From an uncultured Cytophagales bacterium (GTDB lineage: Bacteria > Bacteroidota > Bacteroidia > Cytophagales > Thermoflexibacteraceae): DNA of 64,000 nt. The notes under the pieces are model-generated. The model was not told the origin of the DNA, ran no database searches, and worked only from the letters and a program-made list of their open reading frames with translations. The stretch lies in assembly GCA_938039675.1 (NCBI GenBank), contig CALHUI010000006.1, positions 62,001 to 126,000 on the forward strand, given 5' to 3'. Made by a program: the position numbers and the translations under genes. This document shows, piece by piece, positions 1-10,153 of the stretch (within the stretch, counting starts at the first letter, position 1; each line of letters starts with the position of its first letter).

Positions 1-569
1 GCACGAGGTAGTCGCGAGAGGTCAGCGGCTCGTAGCGGAAACGCTCAAAGTCCAGAAAACCGATGCGCCTGTCCATTTCGGCAAGCACGGGTGCTAAATC
101 CCACTGCGGATTGAGTGCGGCAAACAAAAACCGATGCCATTTTTGCAGCGGCACCTGCGCAAGGTTATCGGCTTCCGACGGGAAATCGCAAACGTCTTTA
201 AATTCGGGCATGTGTTCAAACTTCCCGTTGAGGGCAAACCGCCGCCCATGATACCCGCAGATGATTTTGCAGCACTTGCCCGACCGCTGCACCAACACCT
301 TGCCCCGATGCGTGCAAACATTGCTCAAACAGCGAATTTCGCCCTGTTCGTCGGAGGCAAGCAGCAGCGGTTCGTTCAAATAGCCGTCTAACAGCATCAG
401 TGGCTGTACGTGCTGCGGCAGTTGCACCGCGGCATCATCGCCGAGCCATTGCCACGAGCGGGCAAATATTTTCTCTTTCGCCGCCTCAAAGTACAACGGT
501 TCGGTATAAAACTGCGTAGGGAGGGTGTGTGCCTTGCAAATATCCGAAGAGATGTTAAAAATTTCCATT
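1..569 (-). CDS. Rieske-type aromatic ring-hydroxylating oxygenase, alpha subunit (N-terminal part)
   Basis: The first 189 residues are visible; the rest lies beyond the left edge. I translated the minus strand from the ATG at 569. A Rieske [2Fe-2S] motif is complete: C85-T-H87 and C104-G-Y-H107, with 16 residues between H87 and C104. The N-terminus (about residues 17-42, Tyr-Thr-Glu-Pro then Ala-Arg-Ser-Trp-Gln) resembles ring-hydroxylating and choline-monooxygenase-like alpha subunits, which pass electrons from the Rieske centre to a mononuclear iron in the C-terminal domain. That catalytic domain is not in the window, so the substrate cannot be guessed. The gene is divergent from the macroglobulin gene, with about 155 bp between the starts. 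The family call is strong; the reaction is unknown. Confidence 0.85.
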
Positions 570-724
570 TTTTAGATTCGTTCGTAACGTTTGGTATGAT
601 TCGTTAATCAAAGATATGCGAATGAAAACGAATAAACATTTCGGGATACGGGACATACGTCGCATGTCGCTGCAAGCCGTCAATTATCACATTTTTCGTA
701 ATTTACTCACAAACTAACATCGCC

Positions 725-3700
725 ATGAGCTTACTGCCTGTTTTTTGGAGCTTGCTTTCTCTTTGGTTAGCACCGGCTTCCGTGCAAACACATCAACAAA
801 CTTCTGACCGTCAAATTGTTACAAACATGCCGCCCGATTCGCTCTATTACCGCCGCCTGTGGAAATCGGTGGATTCGCTTTTACAAAAAAGCCTTGAAAA
901 ACAGGCACTTGTAAAGGTTACGGAAATCTACAAACGCGCCGCCGCCGAGCAAAACCATCCGCAGCAAATCAAGGCATTTGTACAGCAAATCGCACTGCGC
1001 AGCACCACCGAAGAGGAGGAGCAAAAACTCTTCAAAACCCTTGGCGAAGAAGCCGAACGGCAACCCACCCCCGCCAAACAGGTCTTGCGTTATTTTTTGG
1101 CAAAAAACTATGCCGACTATTTGAGCAACAACTTATGGCGCATAGAAGACCGCACCGCCACTGCCAATGAAGGCAGTTCGGACGACCCCGAAACGTGGAG
1201 CATACGCAAGTGGCGTGCTGAAATCCGTCGGCTTTACTTGGCTTCGTTGGAAGATGCGCCCATATTGCAAAAAATCCGCATAGAAGAGTGGCGCGAGCTG
1301 TTCAGTGCCAGCCTCAACCCTAACCAATCGGAGTTGGAAGGTAGCCCTAACCGTCGCTATCGCCCTACGCTCTACGACTTTTTGGCACATGCCGCCGTTG
1401 ATTACCTTATCAATTCGGAGAGCATCTATGAAAAAACGGCGCAACCTTTTGAAATCGGTTCTGCGGAGTTTTTTGTACCACTGCCCGACTTTGAAAAGCT
1501 CACGTTCAACACCCGCGACACGGCAAACACCCAATTGGCAGCCGTGCGCATTTTGCAGCAGTTGGCAGCTTTCCACAGGCAGGCTAACCGCATGGACGCA
1601 CTGGCTGATTTAGACCTCAAACGCCTTGACCTCATGTATCGGCACGCCACCTTTGCCGATAAGGACAACGCCTACGAGCAGGCACTTGTTGCAGCCGAAA
1701 AAACCTATGCCGCCACGCCCGTCGCTGCCGATTTTGCCTACGAGCAGGCGGTTTTATATCGGGAGCAGGGGCAAAAGTTCAACCGCCTGATGCCCGACGA
1801 CCCCAACCGCTTCATGCTGAAAAAATCGCTGGAAATTGCCGAAGCAACTGTCAAAAAATACCCCAAAACACAAGGGGCAAACAATTGCCAACAACTGATT
1901 CAGCGGCTGAAAATGAGCAGTTTTTCGGTCAAAGCCGAAGCCGTGAATCCGCCGCAGCAGCCCTTCCGAATCTTGCTGACGCATCAAAACTTGCCGCAAG
2001 TGTGGTGCAAAACTATTCCGCTGACCGATGAAGACGAGCAGGAAATTGAAAATTGGAACACCCGCGATGTTGCCTTGCGGAAACTATTTGCAGCGCAAGG
2101 CATTGCTTGGAACATTGTCCTGCCTTCCGACGACGGCGACATGCAAAGCCATGCTACCGAAATAGCCGCCCCTGCGCTTAACTTGGGCAAATATTTGCTC
2201 ATTGTTGCCAATAACCAACGGTTTGCAAACAGCCAAAAAGGCGAAAAAGTAGCCTATGGTGTGCTGAAAATTAGCAGCATGGCATTTATGGAACGCCGCC
2301 GCGAAGGGTTTGCCGAGTACTTCCTTGCCGACCGCACAAGCGGGCAACCCGTTGCAGGCGCAAAAGCAGAAGTAGCCTTGCGGCAGTACAACTACCGCAA
2401 CAGCCGCTACGAGCGCAAGCCCTATCAAACCCTTACCACCGATGCAGAGGGCATGGTGCGCGTTGCGGAACGCCCCGAAACCAAACCCGCAGGCTTAGAG
2501 CAAGGCTATGCCGATTTTTCCGTTACGTTTATCCATCCCGACGGAAAAGACCGCCTTAGCAACGTTGCACAAGGCACAATTGTGTTCAACACCTATGGCG
2601 AAAGCCCCGCGCCGCAGGTTAAAACCGATGTGCATTTCTTCACCGACCGCAGCATCTACCGCCCCGGACAAACGATTTACTACAAAATCCTGCTCACGCA
2701 ACGGCACAACGGCGAGCGGAGACCGCTTGCCAATGCAGGCAAAATAACCGTCTTCCTCTTTGATGCCAATGGGCAACAGGTCGCCGAGCAAGAAGTTACC
2801 ATTAACGAATTTGGCAGCGGCAGCGGCAGTTTTTTAGCCCCCACAGGTGGCTTGAACGGACAAATGCGCTTGGTTGCTCTTGAAACTTCGCACTATTTCC
2901 GCGTGGAAGACTACAAACGCCCCAAGTTTGAGGTAAAAACCGATGCCTTAGCCAAAGCCGTCCGCTTGGGCGATGAGGCAGAAGTTACGGGACTTGCCAA
3001 AGCCTATTCGGGTGCGGCTGTGGACGGGGCAAAGGTGAGCTATCGCGTGGTGCGCAAGCCCTACAACCGCTTCCAACCGTGGTGGTATTGGTATCCGCAA
3101 GACGAAACACCAACCGAAATTGCCAAAGGAACGCTTCAAACCGATGCTGAGGGCAAATTCGGCATCAAATTCTCTGCCCTGCCCGACAACGCCGTTGCCC
3201 GCAGCCTGCAACCGCTGTTTAATTTTGAAATCAGTGTGGATGTTACCGACATCAACGGCGAAACGCAAAGCACGGTCAAAAATGTTTTCATCGGCTACAA
3301 TGCCGTTAGCCTAAACGCCGACATAGGTGAGAAAATCGCCCTTGAAAAAGGCAGCGAAAAAGTGAAAATCAGTGCATTAAACGCCGAGCAGCAGAACGTA
3401 GCCACGCAAGGCACTGCCAAACTTGTCAAGCTGAAAGCCCCGAACCGCATTTTCCGCGAGCGTTTGTGGGAGCAGCCCGATTTGTTCGCCATGAGCAAGG
3501 AGGAATTTTACAAACAGTTTCCCAACGACCCCTACGCCGCCGAACACCTGATGCCCAACTGGGAAGCCGAAAAAACCATCGGCACATATGCTTTTGATAC
3601 CGACAAACAGCCCGAAATCAGCCTGCCTGTAGGCGAACCAGGTGCTTACCTGTTGGAAATCAGCGCAAAAGACCCGTTTGGGAGCGAGGTTACAAGCCGC

Positions 3701-6700
3701 CGCTATTTCACGGTTTATTCCGAAAAAAGCAATCGCTTGCCCTATCCCGTTGCATTGTGGGAAGCAGCCTTGCCGTCGGCGAAAGGCAGCAGCGGCGCAG
3801 TAGAACCGTCCGATGCGGCACGCTGGCAAATCGGCAGCGGCTTTTCGGATGCCTACATCCGCTACGAAACCGAAGCACTGAATCAATTGGCTTCATCTAA
3901 CGTATTGAAAATCAGCAATCAGGCGCAAGTTCAAACCTTTGACGCGGAAGAGCGACACTGTGGCAATGTAGCCATGCGCGCCGTGATGATTCGCAACGGG
4001 CGATTCTATCAGGCGAGCCGATTGGTGCAAGTGCCGCATACAAATAAGCAACTCAACATCCGCTTTGAAACTTTTCGCAACAAATTATTGCCCGGCGAAA
4101 AAGAAGAATGGCGGCTGAAAATCAGCAACAAAGACGGCACGGCAGACCGCGCCGCCGCCGAGATGGTCGCCACGCTCTACGATGCCTCTCTGGATGTTTT
4201 CGGGGTGCACGAGTTCAATTTCCCCGCCCCGCCAACTTTCGGCATTTCTTACAATTGGCGCGGGCAAACCTTTGGCAGTCAGTCGTTTAACCAAACGGGC
4301 AGCAATCCGTACACGGGCAGCTTGCAGCAGCGTTACTACGACCAACTGCAATGGCTGAACGCAAGCCTTAACAGAGACGAACGCTTTATGATGTTCAGCC
4401 TGTCGTCTAAACGAACGGCGGCACGTGCAGAGGAAATGTCTATGGTTACAGCGGCAATGGCAGACGGCGACGGCGAGGATGAATCAACGCCACGCGAGCA
4501 GGCAACCGCAGCAACAACTAATCAACAACAGCCCGAAAAAAGACCCGTTGAGCAGCCCAAAGTGCGCACCAACTTCAACGAAACGGCGTTTTTCTATCCG
4601 CACCTGCAAACCGACGAAGAAGGCAACTTGATAATCCGCTTTACGCTGCCCGAATTGCTCACGCGCTGGAAAATGCTGGGTTTTGCGCACAAAAAAGACA
4701 TGCGCTACGGCTTTGTGGAAAACGAATTGGTGGCGCAAAAAGACCTGATGGTTATGCCCAATCCGCCGCGCTTCTTCCGCGAGCGCGACGAGATGACGTT
4801 TGCCGCCAAAATCACCAATTTGAGCGACAAGGCACTGACGGGCGAAGCGCAAATCCGCTTTTTTGACGCAATTACCATGCAGCCGATTGACGTGCAGATG
4901 TATCCGCGCATGGTGGAGGCAATGTCGCCGCAAGCCATTGCCGAAGCGCGTTCCAAAAAGCCTTTTACCGTTGCCAAAGGTCAGAGCACCGCTGTCAGTT
5001 GGGCAATTCAGATTCCCGACGGAACGGTACAGGCAATCACCTACCGCATCACGGCGCAGGCGGGCAATTTCAGCGACGGCGAAGAAATGACTCTACCCGT
5101 GCTCACCGACCGCATGTTGATTACCGAAACGCTGCCGCTGCCCGTTCGCGGCGGACAAAGCAAGACTTTTGAGCTGGAAAAATTGACCGACAACCGCAGC
5201 CAAAGTCTTCGCCACCAAAGCCTCACGCTGGAATTTACCAACAATCCGGCGTGGTATGCCTTGCAGGCACTGCCTTATCTGATGGAGTACCCGCACGAGT
5301 GCGCCGAGCAAACGTTCAGCCGTTTCTATGCCAACAGCATTGCCACACACGTGGTACATAGCAGCCCGCAAATCAAGGCAGTATTTGACGCATGGCAGCA
5401 ACAAAACGGCGGCTCTGCGCTGGCTTCCAACTTGCAGAAAAACGAAGACTTGAAATACTTGCTCTTGCAGGAAACCCCTTGGGTGCGTCAGGCACTCAAC
5501 GAAGCCGACCGCAAGCGCACGGTCGCTGTCCTGTTTGACCTGATGCGCATGACCCGCGAACTGGAATCTGCCATTACCAAATTGGAAAAAATGCAGTACC
5601 CGAGCGGTGGCTTCCCATGGTTTGAAGGGATGCCCGAAAGCCGATGGGTTACGCAGCACATCGCCGCGGGTTTGGGGCATTTGAGCCGCTTGGGTGTGCT
5701 CACCGTCCGCCCTGATGCTTTGGCAAATACCAAACCTGCCTACAACGCCCCGATTGACGCAAGCCGCACTTGGGCGATGCTGCAACGCGCCGTCAAATTC
5801 CTTGACCAAAAGATTTTTGAGGATTATCAGCAACTCAAAAAGTTGGAAAAAGAGGGCAAAATCAAGATGAGCGACCCGCACATCGGCTACGAGCATTACC
5901 ACTACCTCTACATGCGCAGTTTCTTTGGCGACATTGAGCCGCTGCCCAACTTCAAAATCGCCATTCAGTATTTCACCAATCAGGCAGAGCAATATTGGAC
6001 AAAAACAGGACTCTATACGCAAGGCATGGCAGCCCTTGCCCTGCACCGCACGGGCAAAACGGCAAGTGCCAAAACCATTGCGCAGTCGCTCAAAGAACGC
6101 GCTATCGTAAACGAAGAAACGGGCATGTATTGGAAAGCCAACCATAGCTATTGGTGGTATGAACTGCCCATTGAAACGCAGGCACTGATGATTGAGGTTT
6201 TCGCCGAAATTGCGCAAGATGCCCAAGCTGTTAATGACCTGAAAATCTGGCTGTTGAAGCAAAAACAAACGCAGGATTGGAAAACAACCAAAGCCACTGC
6301 GGAAGCCGTGTATGCGCTCTTGCTGCAAGGCGACAACTGGCTGGCGGAAACCGCAATGGCAGACATTCGCGTGGGTGCGCAAAAAATAGACCCTACCCGA
6401 ATGGACGACGTGAGAGTGGAAGCAGGAACGGGCTATTTTCAGGTCAAATGGAATCGCGGCGAAATCAAACCCGACATGGGCAAAGTAACCGTGAGCAAAC
6501 CCGGCAAAGGCATTGCTTGGGGCGGTTTGTACTGGCAGTATTTTGAAGATTTGGACAAAATAACCCCTGCCGAAACACCGCTCAAACTGCGCAAGCAACT
6601 CTACATTGAGCGCGTTACCGAAAAAGGACTTGTTTTAGAGCCGATTACCGAACAAACACCCGTCAAAATCGGCGACAAGGTGAAGGTGCGCATTGAACTG

Positions 6701-7000
6701 CGCGTTGACCGCGCCATGGAATACGTCCACCTGAAAGACATGCGCGCCGCAGGTTTTGAGCCTTTGAACACCCTGAGCGGCTACCGTTGGCAAGGCGGGC
6801 TGGGCTACTACGAAAGCACCCGCGACGCTGCCACTAACTTCTTTTTCGGTTGGCTGCCGCAGGGCACGCACGTGTTTGAGTATGCCCTGCGCGCTACACA
6901 GGCAGGCGATTTTTCCAACGGCTTAGCCACTATCCAATGTATGTACGCCCCCGAATTTACCGCTCATTCGGCAGGCATTCGCGTGCGCATTGCGGAATGA
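725..7000 (+). CDS. Thioester-containing alpha-2-macroglobulin family protein, 2091 aa
   Basis: Large exported protein of the bacterial alpha-2-macroglobulin family, which traps proteases by covalent thioester capture in the periplasm or at the outer membrane. Seen: a short hydrophobic N-terminus (about residues 3-20) without a lipobox Cys, a helical N-terminal region to about 410, a carboxypeptidase-regulatory-like segment around 530-630, an MG2 domain starting near 635 (Phe-Thr-Asp-Arg-Ser-Ile-Tyr-Arg-Pro-Gly), and the macroglobulin core near 1285-1370. The thioester motif is intact: C1526-A-E-Q1529, followed by an alpha-helical toroid region. The C-terminal end resembles the receptor-binding-like domain. 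No penicillin-binding protein 1C gene lies beside it, unlike the pairing known in Escherichia coli. It is closed by a strong hairpin at 7021-7051 and looks monocistronic. Confidence 0.92.
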   Translation: MSLLPVFWSLLSLWLAPASVQTHQQTSDRQIVTNMPPDSLYYRRLWKSVDSLLQKSLEKQALVKVTEIYKRAAAEQNHPQQIKAFVQQIALRSTTEEEEQKLFKTLGEEAERQPTPAKQVLRYFLAKNYADYLSNNLWRIEDRTATANEGSSDDPETWSIRKWRAEIRRLYLASLEDAPILQKIRIEEWRELFSASLNPNQSELEGSPNRRYRPTLYDFLAHAAVDYLINSESIYEKTAQPFEIGSAEFFVPLPDFEKLTFNTRDTANTQLAAVRILQQLAAFHRQANRMDALADLDLKRLDLMYRHATFADKDNAYEQALVAAEKTYAATPVAADFAYEQAVLYREQGQKFNRLMPDDPNRFMLKKSLEIAEATVKKYPKTQGANNCQQLIQRLKMSSFSVKAEAVNPPQQPFRILLTHQNLPQVWCKTIPLTDEDEQEIENWNTRDVALRKLFAAQGIAWNIVLPSDDGDMQSHATEIAAPALNLGKYLLIVANNQRFANSQKGEKVAYGVLKISSMAFMERRREGFAEYFLADRTSGQPVAGAKAEVALRQYNYRNSRYERKPYQTLTTDAEGMVRVAERPETKPAGLEQGYADFSVTFIHPDGKDRLSNVAQGTIVFNTYGESPAPQVKTDVHFFTDRSIYRPGQTIYYKILLTQRHNGERRPLANAGKITVFLFDANGQQVAEQEVTINEFGSGSGSFLAPTGGLNGQMRLVALETSHYFRVEDYKRPKFEVKTDALAKAVRLGDEAEVTGLAKAYSGAAVDGAKVSYRVVRKPYNRFQPWWYWYPQDETPTEIAKGTLQTDAEGKFGIKFSALPDNAVARSLQPLFNFEISVDVTDINGETQSTVKNVFIGYNAVSLNADIGEKIALEKGSEKVKISALNAEQQNVATQGTAKLVKLKAPNRIFRERLWEQPDLFAMSKEEFYKQFPNDPYAAEHLMPNWEAEKTIGTYAFDTDKQPEISLPVGEPGAYLLEISAKDPFGSEVTSRRYFTVYSEKSNRLPYPVALWEAALPSAKGSSGAVEPSDAARWQIGSGFSDAYIRYETEALNQLASSNVLKISNQAQVQTFDAEERHCGNVAMRAVMIRNGRFYQASRLVQVPHTNKQLNIRFETFRNKLLPGEKEEWRLKISNKDGTADRAAAEMVATLYDASLDVFGVHEFNFPAPPTFGISYNWRGQTFGSQSFNQTGSNPYTGSLQQRYYDQLQWLNASLNRDERFMMFSLSSKRTAARAEEMSMVTAAMADGDGEDESTPREQATAATTNQQQPEKRPVEQPKVRTNFNETAFFYPHLQTDEEGNLIIRFTLPELLTRWKMLGFAHKKDMRYGFVENELVAQKDLMVMPNPPRFFRERDEMTFAAKITNLSDKALTGEAQIRFFDAITMQPIDVQMYPRMVEAMSPQAIAEARSKKPFTVAKGQSTAVSWAIQIPDGTVQAITYRITAQAGNFSDGEEMTLPVLTDRMLITETLPLPVRGGQSKTFELEKLTDNRSQSLRHQSLTLEFTNNPAWYALQALPYLMEYPHECAEQTFSRFYANSIATHVVHSSPQIKAVFDAWQQQNGGSALASNLQKNEDLKYLLLQETPWVRQALNEADRKRTVAVLFDLMRMTRELESAITKLEKMQYPSGGFPWFEGMPESRWVTQHIAAGLGHLSRLGVLTVRPDALANTKPAYNAPIDASRTWAMLQRAVKFLDQKIFEDYQQLKKLEKEGKIKMSDPHIGYEHYHYLYMRSFFGDIEPLPNFKIAIQYFTNQAEQYWTKTGLYTQGMAALALHRTGKTASAKTIAQSLKERAIVNEETGMYWKANHSYWWYELPIETQALMIEVFAEIAQDAQAVNDLKIWLLKQKQTQDWKTTKATAEAVYALLLQGDNWLAETAMADIRVGAQKIDPTRMDDVRVEAGTGYFQVKWNRGEIKPDMGKVTVSKPGKGIAWGGLYWQYFEDLDKITPAETPLKLRKQLYIERVTEKGLVLEPITEQTPVKIGDKVKVRIELRVDRAMEYVHLKDMRAAGFEPLNTLSGYRWQGGLGYYESTRDAATNFFFGWLPQGTHVFEYALRATQAGDFSNGLATIQCMYAPEFTAHSAGIRVRIAE

Positions 7001-7019
7001 TGACATGATAACAATAAAA

Positions 7020-7052
7020 AAACCCGATAGGTCTCAAAGACCTGCCGGGTTT
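7020..7052 (+). terminator. Hairpin terminator after the macroglobulin gene
   Basis: Arms AACCCGATAGGTCT (7021-7034) and AGACCTGCCGGGTT (7038-7051) pair over 14 positions with two mismatches around a CAA loop. An A-run precedes it, and the convergent gene ends at 7072, so it can act on both strands. It is closely related to the hairpin at 50989-51021. Confidence 0.7.
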
Positions 7053-7071
7053 AAGTATCTGACCATGAGTA

Positions 7072-7500
7072 TCAAAACAGGGTTTGAATTTTACCCGCAA
7101 TCCATTGCTTGATGCGTTTGCCTTCTATCTTAATGCCTTCTTTGGGGGCTTTTTCCAGAAAGTCCTTCTTGAATTGCTGATGCCAAATAATGGCAATGTC
7201 GGCACGTGTGAATTGCAGCAGAATGTTAAGTGCCAAGTCGGCAGGGCCTTTGCCGTTGAATCCCCATTCGTGGCCTGTCGGGCTGTGCATCAACACTTTG
7301 TGCGGGATGTTCGTCGTCGGTGCACCATCGGCACCGCGCATGAGCACCACATTGCCGTCAAATTTACCGCAGTAGCGGTCGGCAAAGTGGCGGCTGTGTT
7401 TTTCCATAGCCCCTTGCAGCATTTGCCGGCAGTCGGGGCCTACGCCGCGCTCCAAACTGACCGCATCGGTAATGGGCTTGTTGCAAACTACGCAGTTCAT
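7072..7500 (-). CDS. Small zinc-finger protein with DUF6166-like domain
   Basis: 142-residue protein that begins with a four-cysteine or Cys-rich knuckle: C3-x2-C6 and a G-V-G-P-D-C24 turn, typical of the small DUF6011-like zinc motif that precedes many uncharacterised domains. Residues about 75-120 carry a Trp-Gly-Phe-Asn-Gly-Lys-Gly-Pro-Ala-Asp-Leu-Ala-Leu-Asn stretch, which I recognise as similar to DUF6166. Its ATG overlaps the pdxA stop codon by four bases (ATGA), so translation is probably coupled to pdxA and it is the last gene of the pheT-pepA-pdxA operon. The function is unknown; nucleic-acid binding is only a guess from the zinc knuckle. Confidence 0.7.
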   Translation of the reverse strand: MNCVVCNKPITDAVSLERGVGPDCRQMLQGAMEKHSRHFADRYCGKFDGNVVLMRGADGAPTTNIPHKVLMHSPTGHEWGFNGKGPADLALNILLQFTRADIAIIWHQQFKKDFLEKAPKEGIKIEGKRIKQWIAGKIQTLF

Positions 7501-8597
7501 AACAAACTTTCGGGTTTGGCATCTTCTTCTTGCATAACGGCGGCCAGTGTTTCGTTGGAAGCACTGCTGGGTTTGCGTTCCAATTTTGCCAGTTCACGAT
7601 TTTTCAGGATGGTTATAGCTTCAAAAATAGCAGCCCGCAGCGACCCTTCATCTGCAATGCCCTTGCCTGCAATATCGTAGGCGGTGCCGTGGTCGGGGGA
7701 GGTGCGCACTACGGACAGTCCGGCGGTGAAATTTACACCGTGCTCAAATGCCAACATTTTAAAAGGAATTAGTCCTTGGTCGTGGTACATAGCCAATACG
7801 GCATCAAATTGGCGATATTGATGTTTACCGAAGAATCCGTCGGCGGGGTAGGGGCCAAAGACCAACTGCCCTTTATCGAGGAAAGATTGTACGGTTGGTG
7901 CTATAATGGCGCTGTCTTCTTCTCCTAACAGCCCGTTTTCGCCTGCGTGCGGGTTCAGCCCGAGCACGGCAATGCGTGGCTTACGAATAGCAAAATCTAG
8001 ACGAAGGGATTGCAACAACAGGTCAATTTTTTGAGCAACCTTGTCTCTTGTCAATACTTGCGATACCTGATGAAGCGGTATGTGCCCCGTTACGGTGCCT
8101 ATGCGCAACTCTTCGCTTGTGAGCAGCATCAAGTGTTCTTTTGCCTGAAAAACATCGGCATAATATTCTGTATGGCCGGGATAAGGGAAGGCTTCGCTTT
8201 GGATATTGTGCTTGTTGATAGGTGCAGTTACAACCGCCTGAGTGCGACCATTTTTCAAGTCTTCGGTAGAGGCTTGCAGCGCCTGACAGGCAGCTAAACC
8301 CGCTTCCTGTGTTACTTGTCCGGGGGCAGGCTCATGTGTATCGTCCCAGCAACTTATCAAATTGATTTTTTTGCTGCTGAAAGGCTGCCCGGCCTGCACA
8401 GATTGGTAGCTGAAATGCTCAATGTTGAGCAGCTTGCGGTAGCGCGCAAGTACCTTATGTGAACCGTATAGCACAGGGGTAAAGAGTTTCAGTATTCGGT
8501 TGTCCTGCAAAGCCTTGATAACTACCTCCGGCCCGATGCCGTTGTAGTCGCCCAGTGTAATGCCGATAACAGGCAACTGTTCTTTTATATCTTCCAT
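7497..8597 (-). CDS. pdxA: 4-hydroxythreonine-4-phosphate dehydrogenase PdxA
   Basis: Oxidises 4-phosphohydroxy-L-threonine with NAD(P) in the deoxyxylulose-5-phosphate-independent half of pyridoxal phosphate synthesis, before ring closure by PdxJ. Seen: the N-terminal Ile-Thr-Leu-Gly-Asp-x-Asn-Gly-Ile-Gly-Pro-Glu motif (residues 13-24), the Pro-Gly-His-Thr-Glu motif near 140-144, and the three metal ligands H172, H217 and H272, which match H166, H211 and H266 of the E. coli enzyme. Residues 299-313 (Thr-Ser-Pro-Asp-His-Gly-Thr-Ala) complete the active site. At 366 residues it is about 35 longer than usual because of a charged C-terminal tail after residue 340. It lies 90 bp downstream of pepA and overlaps the next gene by four bases. 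Confidence 0.95.
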   Translation of the reverse strand: MEDIKEQLPVIGITLGDYNGIGPEVVIKALQDNRILKLFTPVLYGSHKVLARYRKLLNIEHFSYQSVQAGQPFSSKKINLISCWDDTHEPAPGQVTQEAGLAACQALQASTEDLKNGRTQAVVTAPINKHNIQSEAFPYPGHTEYYADVFQAKEHLMLLTSEELRIGTVTGHIPLHQVSQVLTRDKVAQKIDLLLQSLRLDFAIRKPRIAVLGLNPHAGENGLLGEEDSAIIAPTVQSFLDKGQLVFGPYPADGFFGKHQYRQFDAVLAMYHDQGLIPFKMLAFEHGVNFTAGLSVVRTSPDHGTAYDIAGKGIADEGSLRAAIFEAITILKNRELAKLERKPSSASNETLAAVMQEEDAKPESLL

Positions 8598-8687
8598 GTT
8601 TTACTGTTGTGCGTGGTTGCTTAGGATGCTGATTTTACGGCATTTTAACAATAGCATGTGCTTGTGTATCAAGTTCAACCCGTCAAA

Positions 8688-10139
8688 TCAGGCAAAAAAA
8701 CCTTTCACAAAATCGTATAACAGCCTTGCACCGTAACCTGTTCCGTTAGGTCCGCGATAGTGGTCGGCAGATTTGATGAAAGTTGGACCGGCGATGTCTA
8801 AATGAATCCAGTCGTATGCGGTAAAATGTTCCAGGAACTTGCCTGCCGTAATAGCACCCGCCTCAGGAATACCTGTATTTTTAATGTCGGCAATATCCGA
8901 TTGAATGTACTGGTCGTAGTCGTCCCACAGCGGAAACTCTACTATCCGTTCGTAAACGGTTCTGCCCGATGCAATGAGTCGCTGTTTTACTTCATCGGGT
9001 GCTGTACCCATCATCACGCAGGCTTGGCGTCCGATGGCGCGCATAGCTGCACCTGTCAGTGTTGCCAAATCAATCACTAACCGGGGCTCATATTTTTGAG
9101 CGTAAATGAGTGCATCAGCCAGAATCAATCGGCCTTCGGCATCTGTATTTAGTACTTCCACGCTTTTGCCGTTGGCATATGTAATGATATCGCCGGGTAC
9201 ATAGGCATGCGACGAGATGCGGTTGTCGGTAGAAGGAATCAGCCCTACGACGTACACAGGCAACTTATTGGAGGCAATGGCTGTGAATGCGCCAATTACG
9301 GCGGCAGCGCCGCCCATATCGCATTTCATGGTTTCCATGCCTTCGGAGGTTTTGATGCTGTAACCGCCTGTGTCATAAACAATTCCCTTGCCAACCAACA
9401 CCAACGGTTTTGCATTGAGAGCATTGGCAGGCTTGTAAGTCAGGATGTTAAAAGCCGGTTCTGTAGCGCTGCCTTTACTTACGGTCAGCAAGCCGTTCAT
9501 GCGGAGAGCTTCTATTTGTGCTTTGTGCAAAACTTCTACCTCAAAACCGGCTTCTTGACCTGCTGCAATGGCTCGTGTGGAAAGTTCCTGTATTGTAAGC
9601 ATCGTTGGAGGCTCGTTTACTAAATCACGCACAAGAAAGTTGGCTGCCGTTACCCTTGAAAGTTCATCTAATGCAGGTTGAATATTATTGGCTGCATAGC
9701 AATAAATCGTCGGGGTTTGCTGTTTTGCCTGTTTGGCAGGTTGGTAGTTTAAAAATTGATAAGAGCCCAAGGCTATTCCTTCTGTCAATGCGAGCAGTGC
9801 AGCGGTTTTATCATTGCCAACGGTGAGTTGTATTTGTGAGCTGCCGTCTTTCCGCATCAGTTTGGCAATGCGGTTGCCTGCGCGTCTGATTTTTTCTAAT
9901 CGCTCATAATCAGGCAGTTGTTTCCCTTTGTGCTGATTCCATGCGGCGATGCAGTAAATTTTGCGCATCCACTGGTTCAAAACAATTACTTCATCACCTT
10001 TTTGGGCTTTTTGCATCAGATAGTCGTATTCCGGTTTGCCAGAGCAAAACGCAAAAGCCTCTTCCGGACTGCTAAGCATCAGCACCGCAAGGTCGATATT
10101 ATTTTCAATAGCACCGGTGTGTAAAATTTTTACCTGCAT
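8688..10139 (-). CDS. pepA: Leucyl aminopeptidase, M17 family
   Basis: Cytosolic dizinc/manganese exopeptidase that removes N-terminal hydrophobic residues from peptides. The M17 signature Asn-Thr-Asp-Ala-Glu-Gly-Arg-Leu is at 331-338. The metal-binding and catalytic residues are visible as K251 and D256 in Gly-Lys-Gly-Ile-Val-Tyr-Asp-Thr-Gly-Gly, K263, D274, D333, E335 and R337, so the enzyme should be active. The 483-residue length is normal for the family, with a variable N-terminal domain of about 160 residues. It starts 15 bp after pheT stops, and sits in the same transcript as pheT and pdxA. Confidence 0.94.
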   Translation of the reverse strand: MQVKILHTGAIENNIDLAVLMLSSPEEAFAFCSGKPEYDYLMQKAQKGDEVIVLNQWMRKIYCIAAWNQHKGKQLPDYERLEKIRRAGNRIAKLMRKDGSSQIQLTVGNDKTAALLALTEGIALGSYQFLNYQPAKQAKQQTPTIYCYAANNIQPALDELSRVTAANFLVRDLVNEPPTMLTIQELSTRAIAAGQEAGFEVEVLHKAQIEALRMNGLLTVSKGSATEPAFNILTYKPANALNAKPLVLVGKGIVYDTGGYSIKTSEGMETMKCDMGGAAAVIGAFTAIASNKLPVYVVGLIPSTDNRISSHAYVPGDIITYANGKSVEVLNTDAEGRLILADALIYAQKYEPRLVIDLATLTGAAMRAIGRQACVMMGTAPDEVKQRLIASGRTVYERIVEFPLWDDYDQYIQSDIADIKNTGIPEAGAITAGKFLEHFTAYDWIHLDIAGPTFIKSADHYRGPNGTGYGARLLYDFVKGFFA

Positions 10140-10153
10140 GATTTCTGTTGTTT

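Noticed and set aside
5093-6598. 501-codon open frame on the minus strand inside the macroglobulin gene
   Set aside because: Lies antisense to a well-supported gene in a GC-skewed codon frame; its product is Cys/Phe/His-rich without domains.
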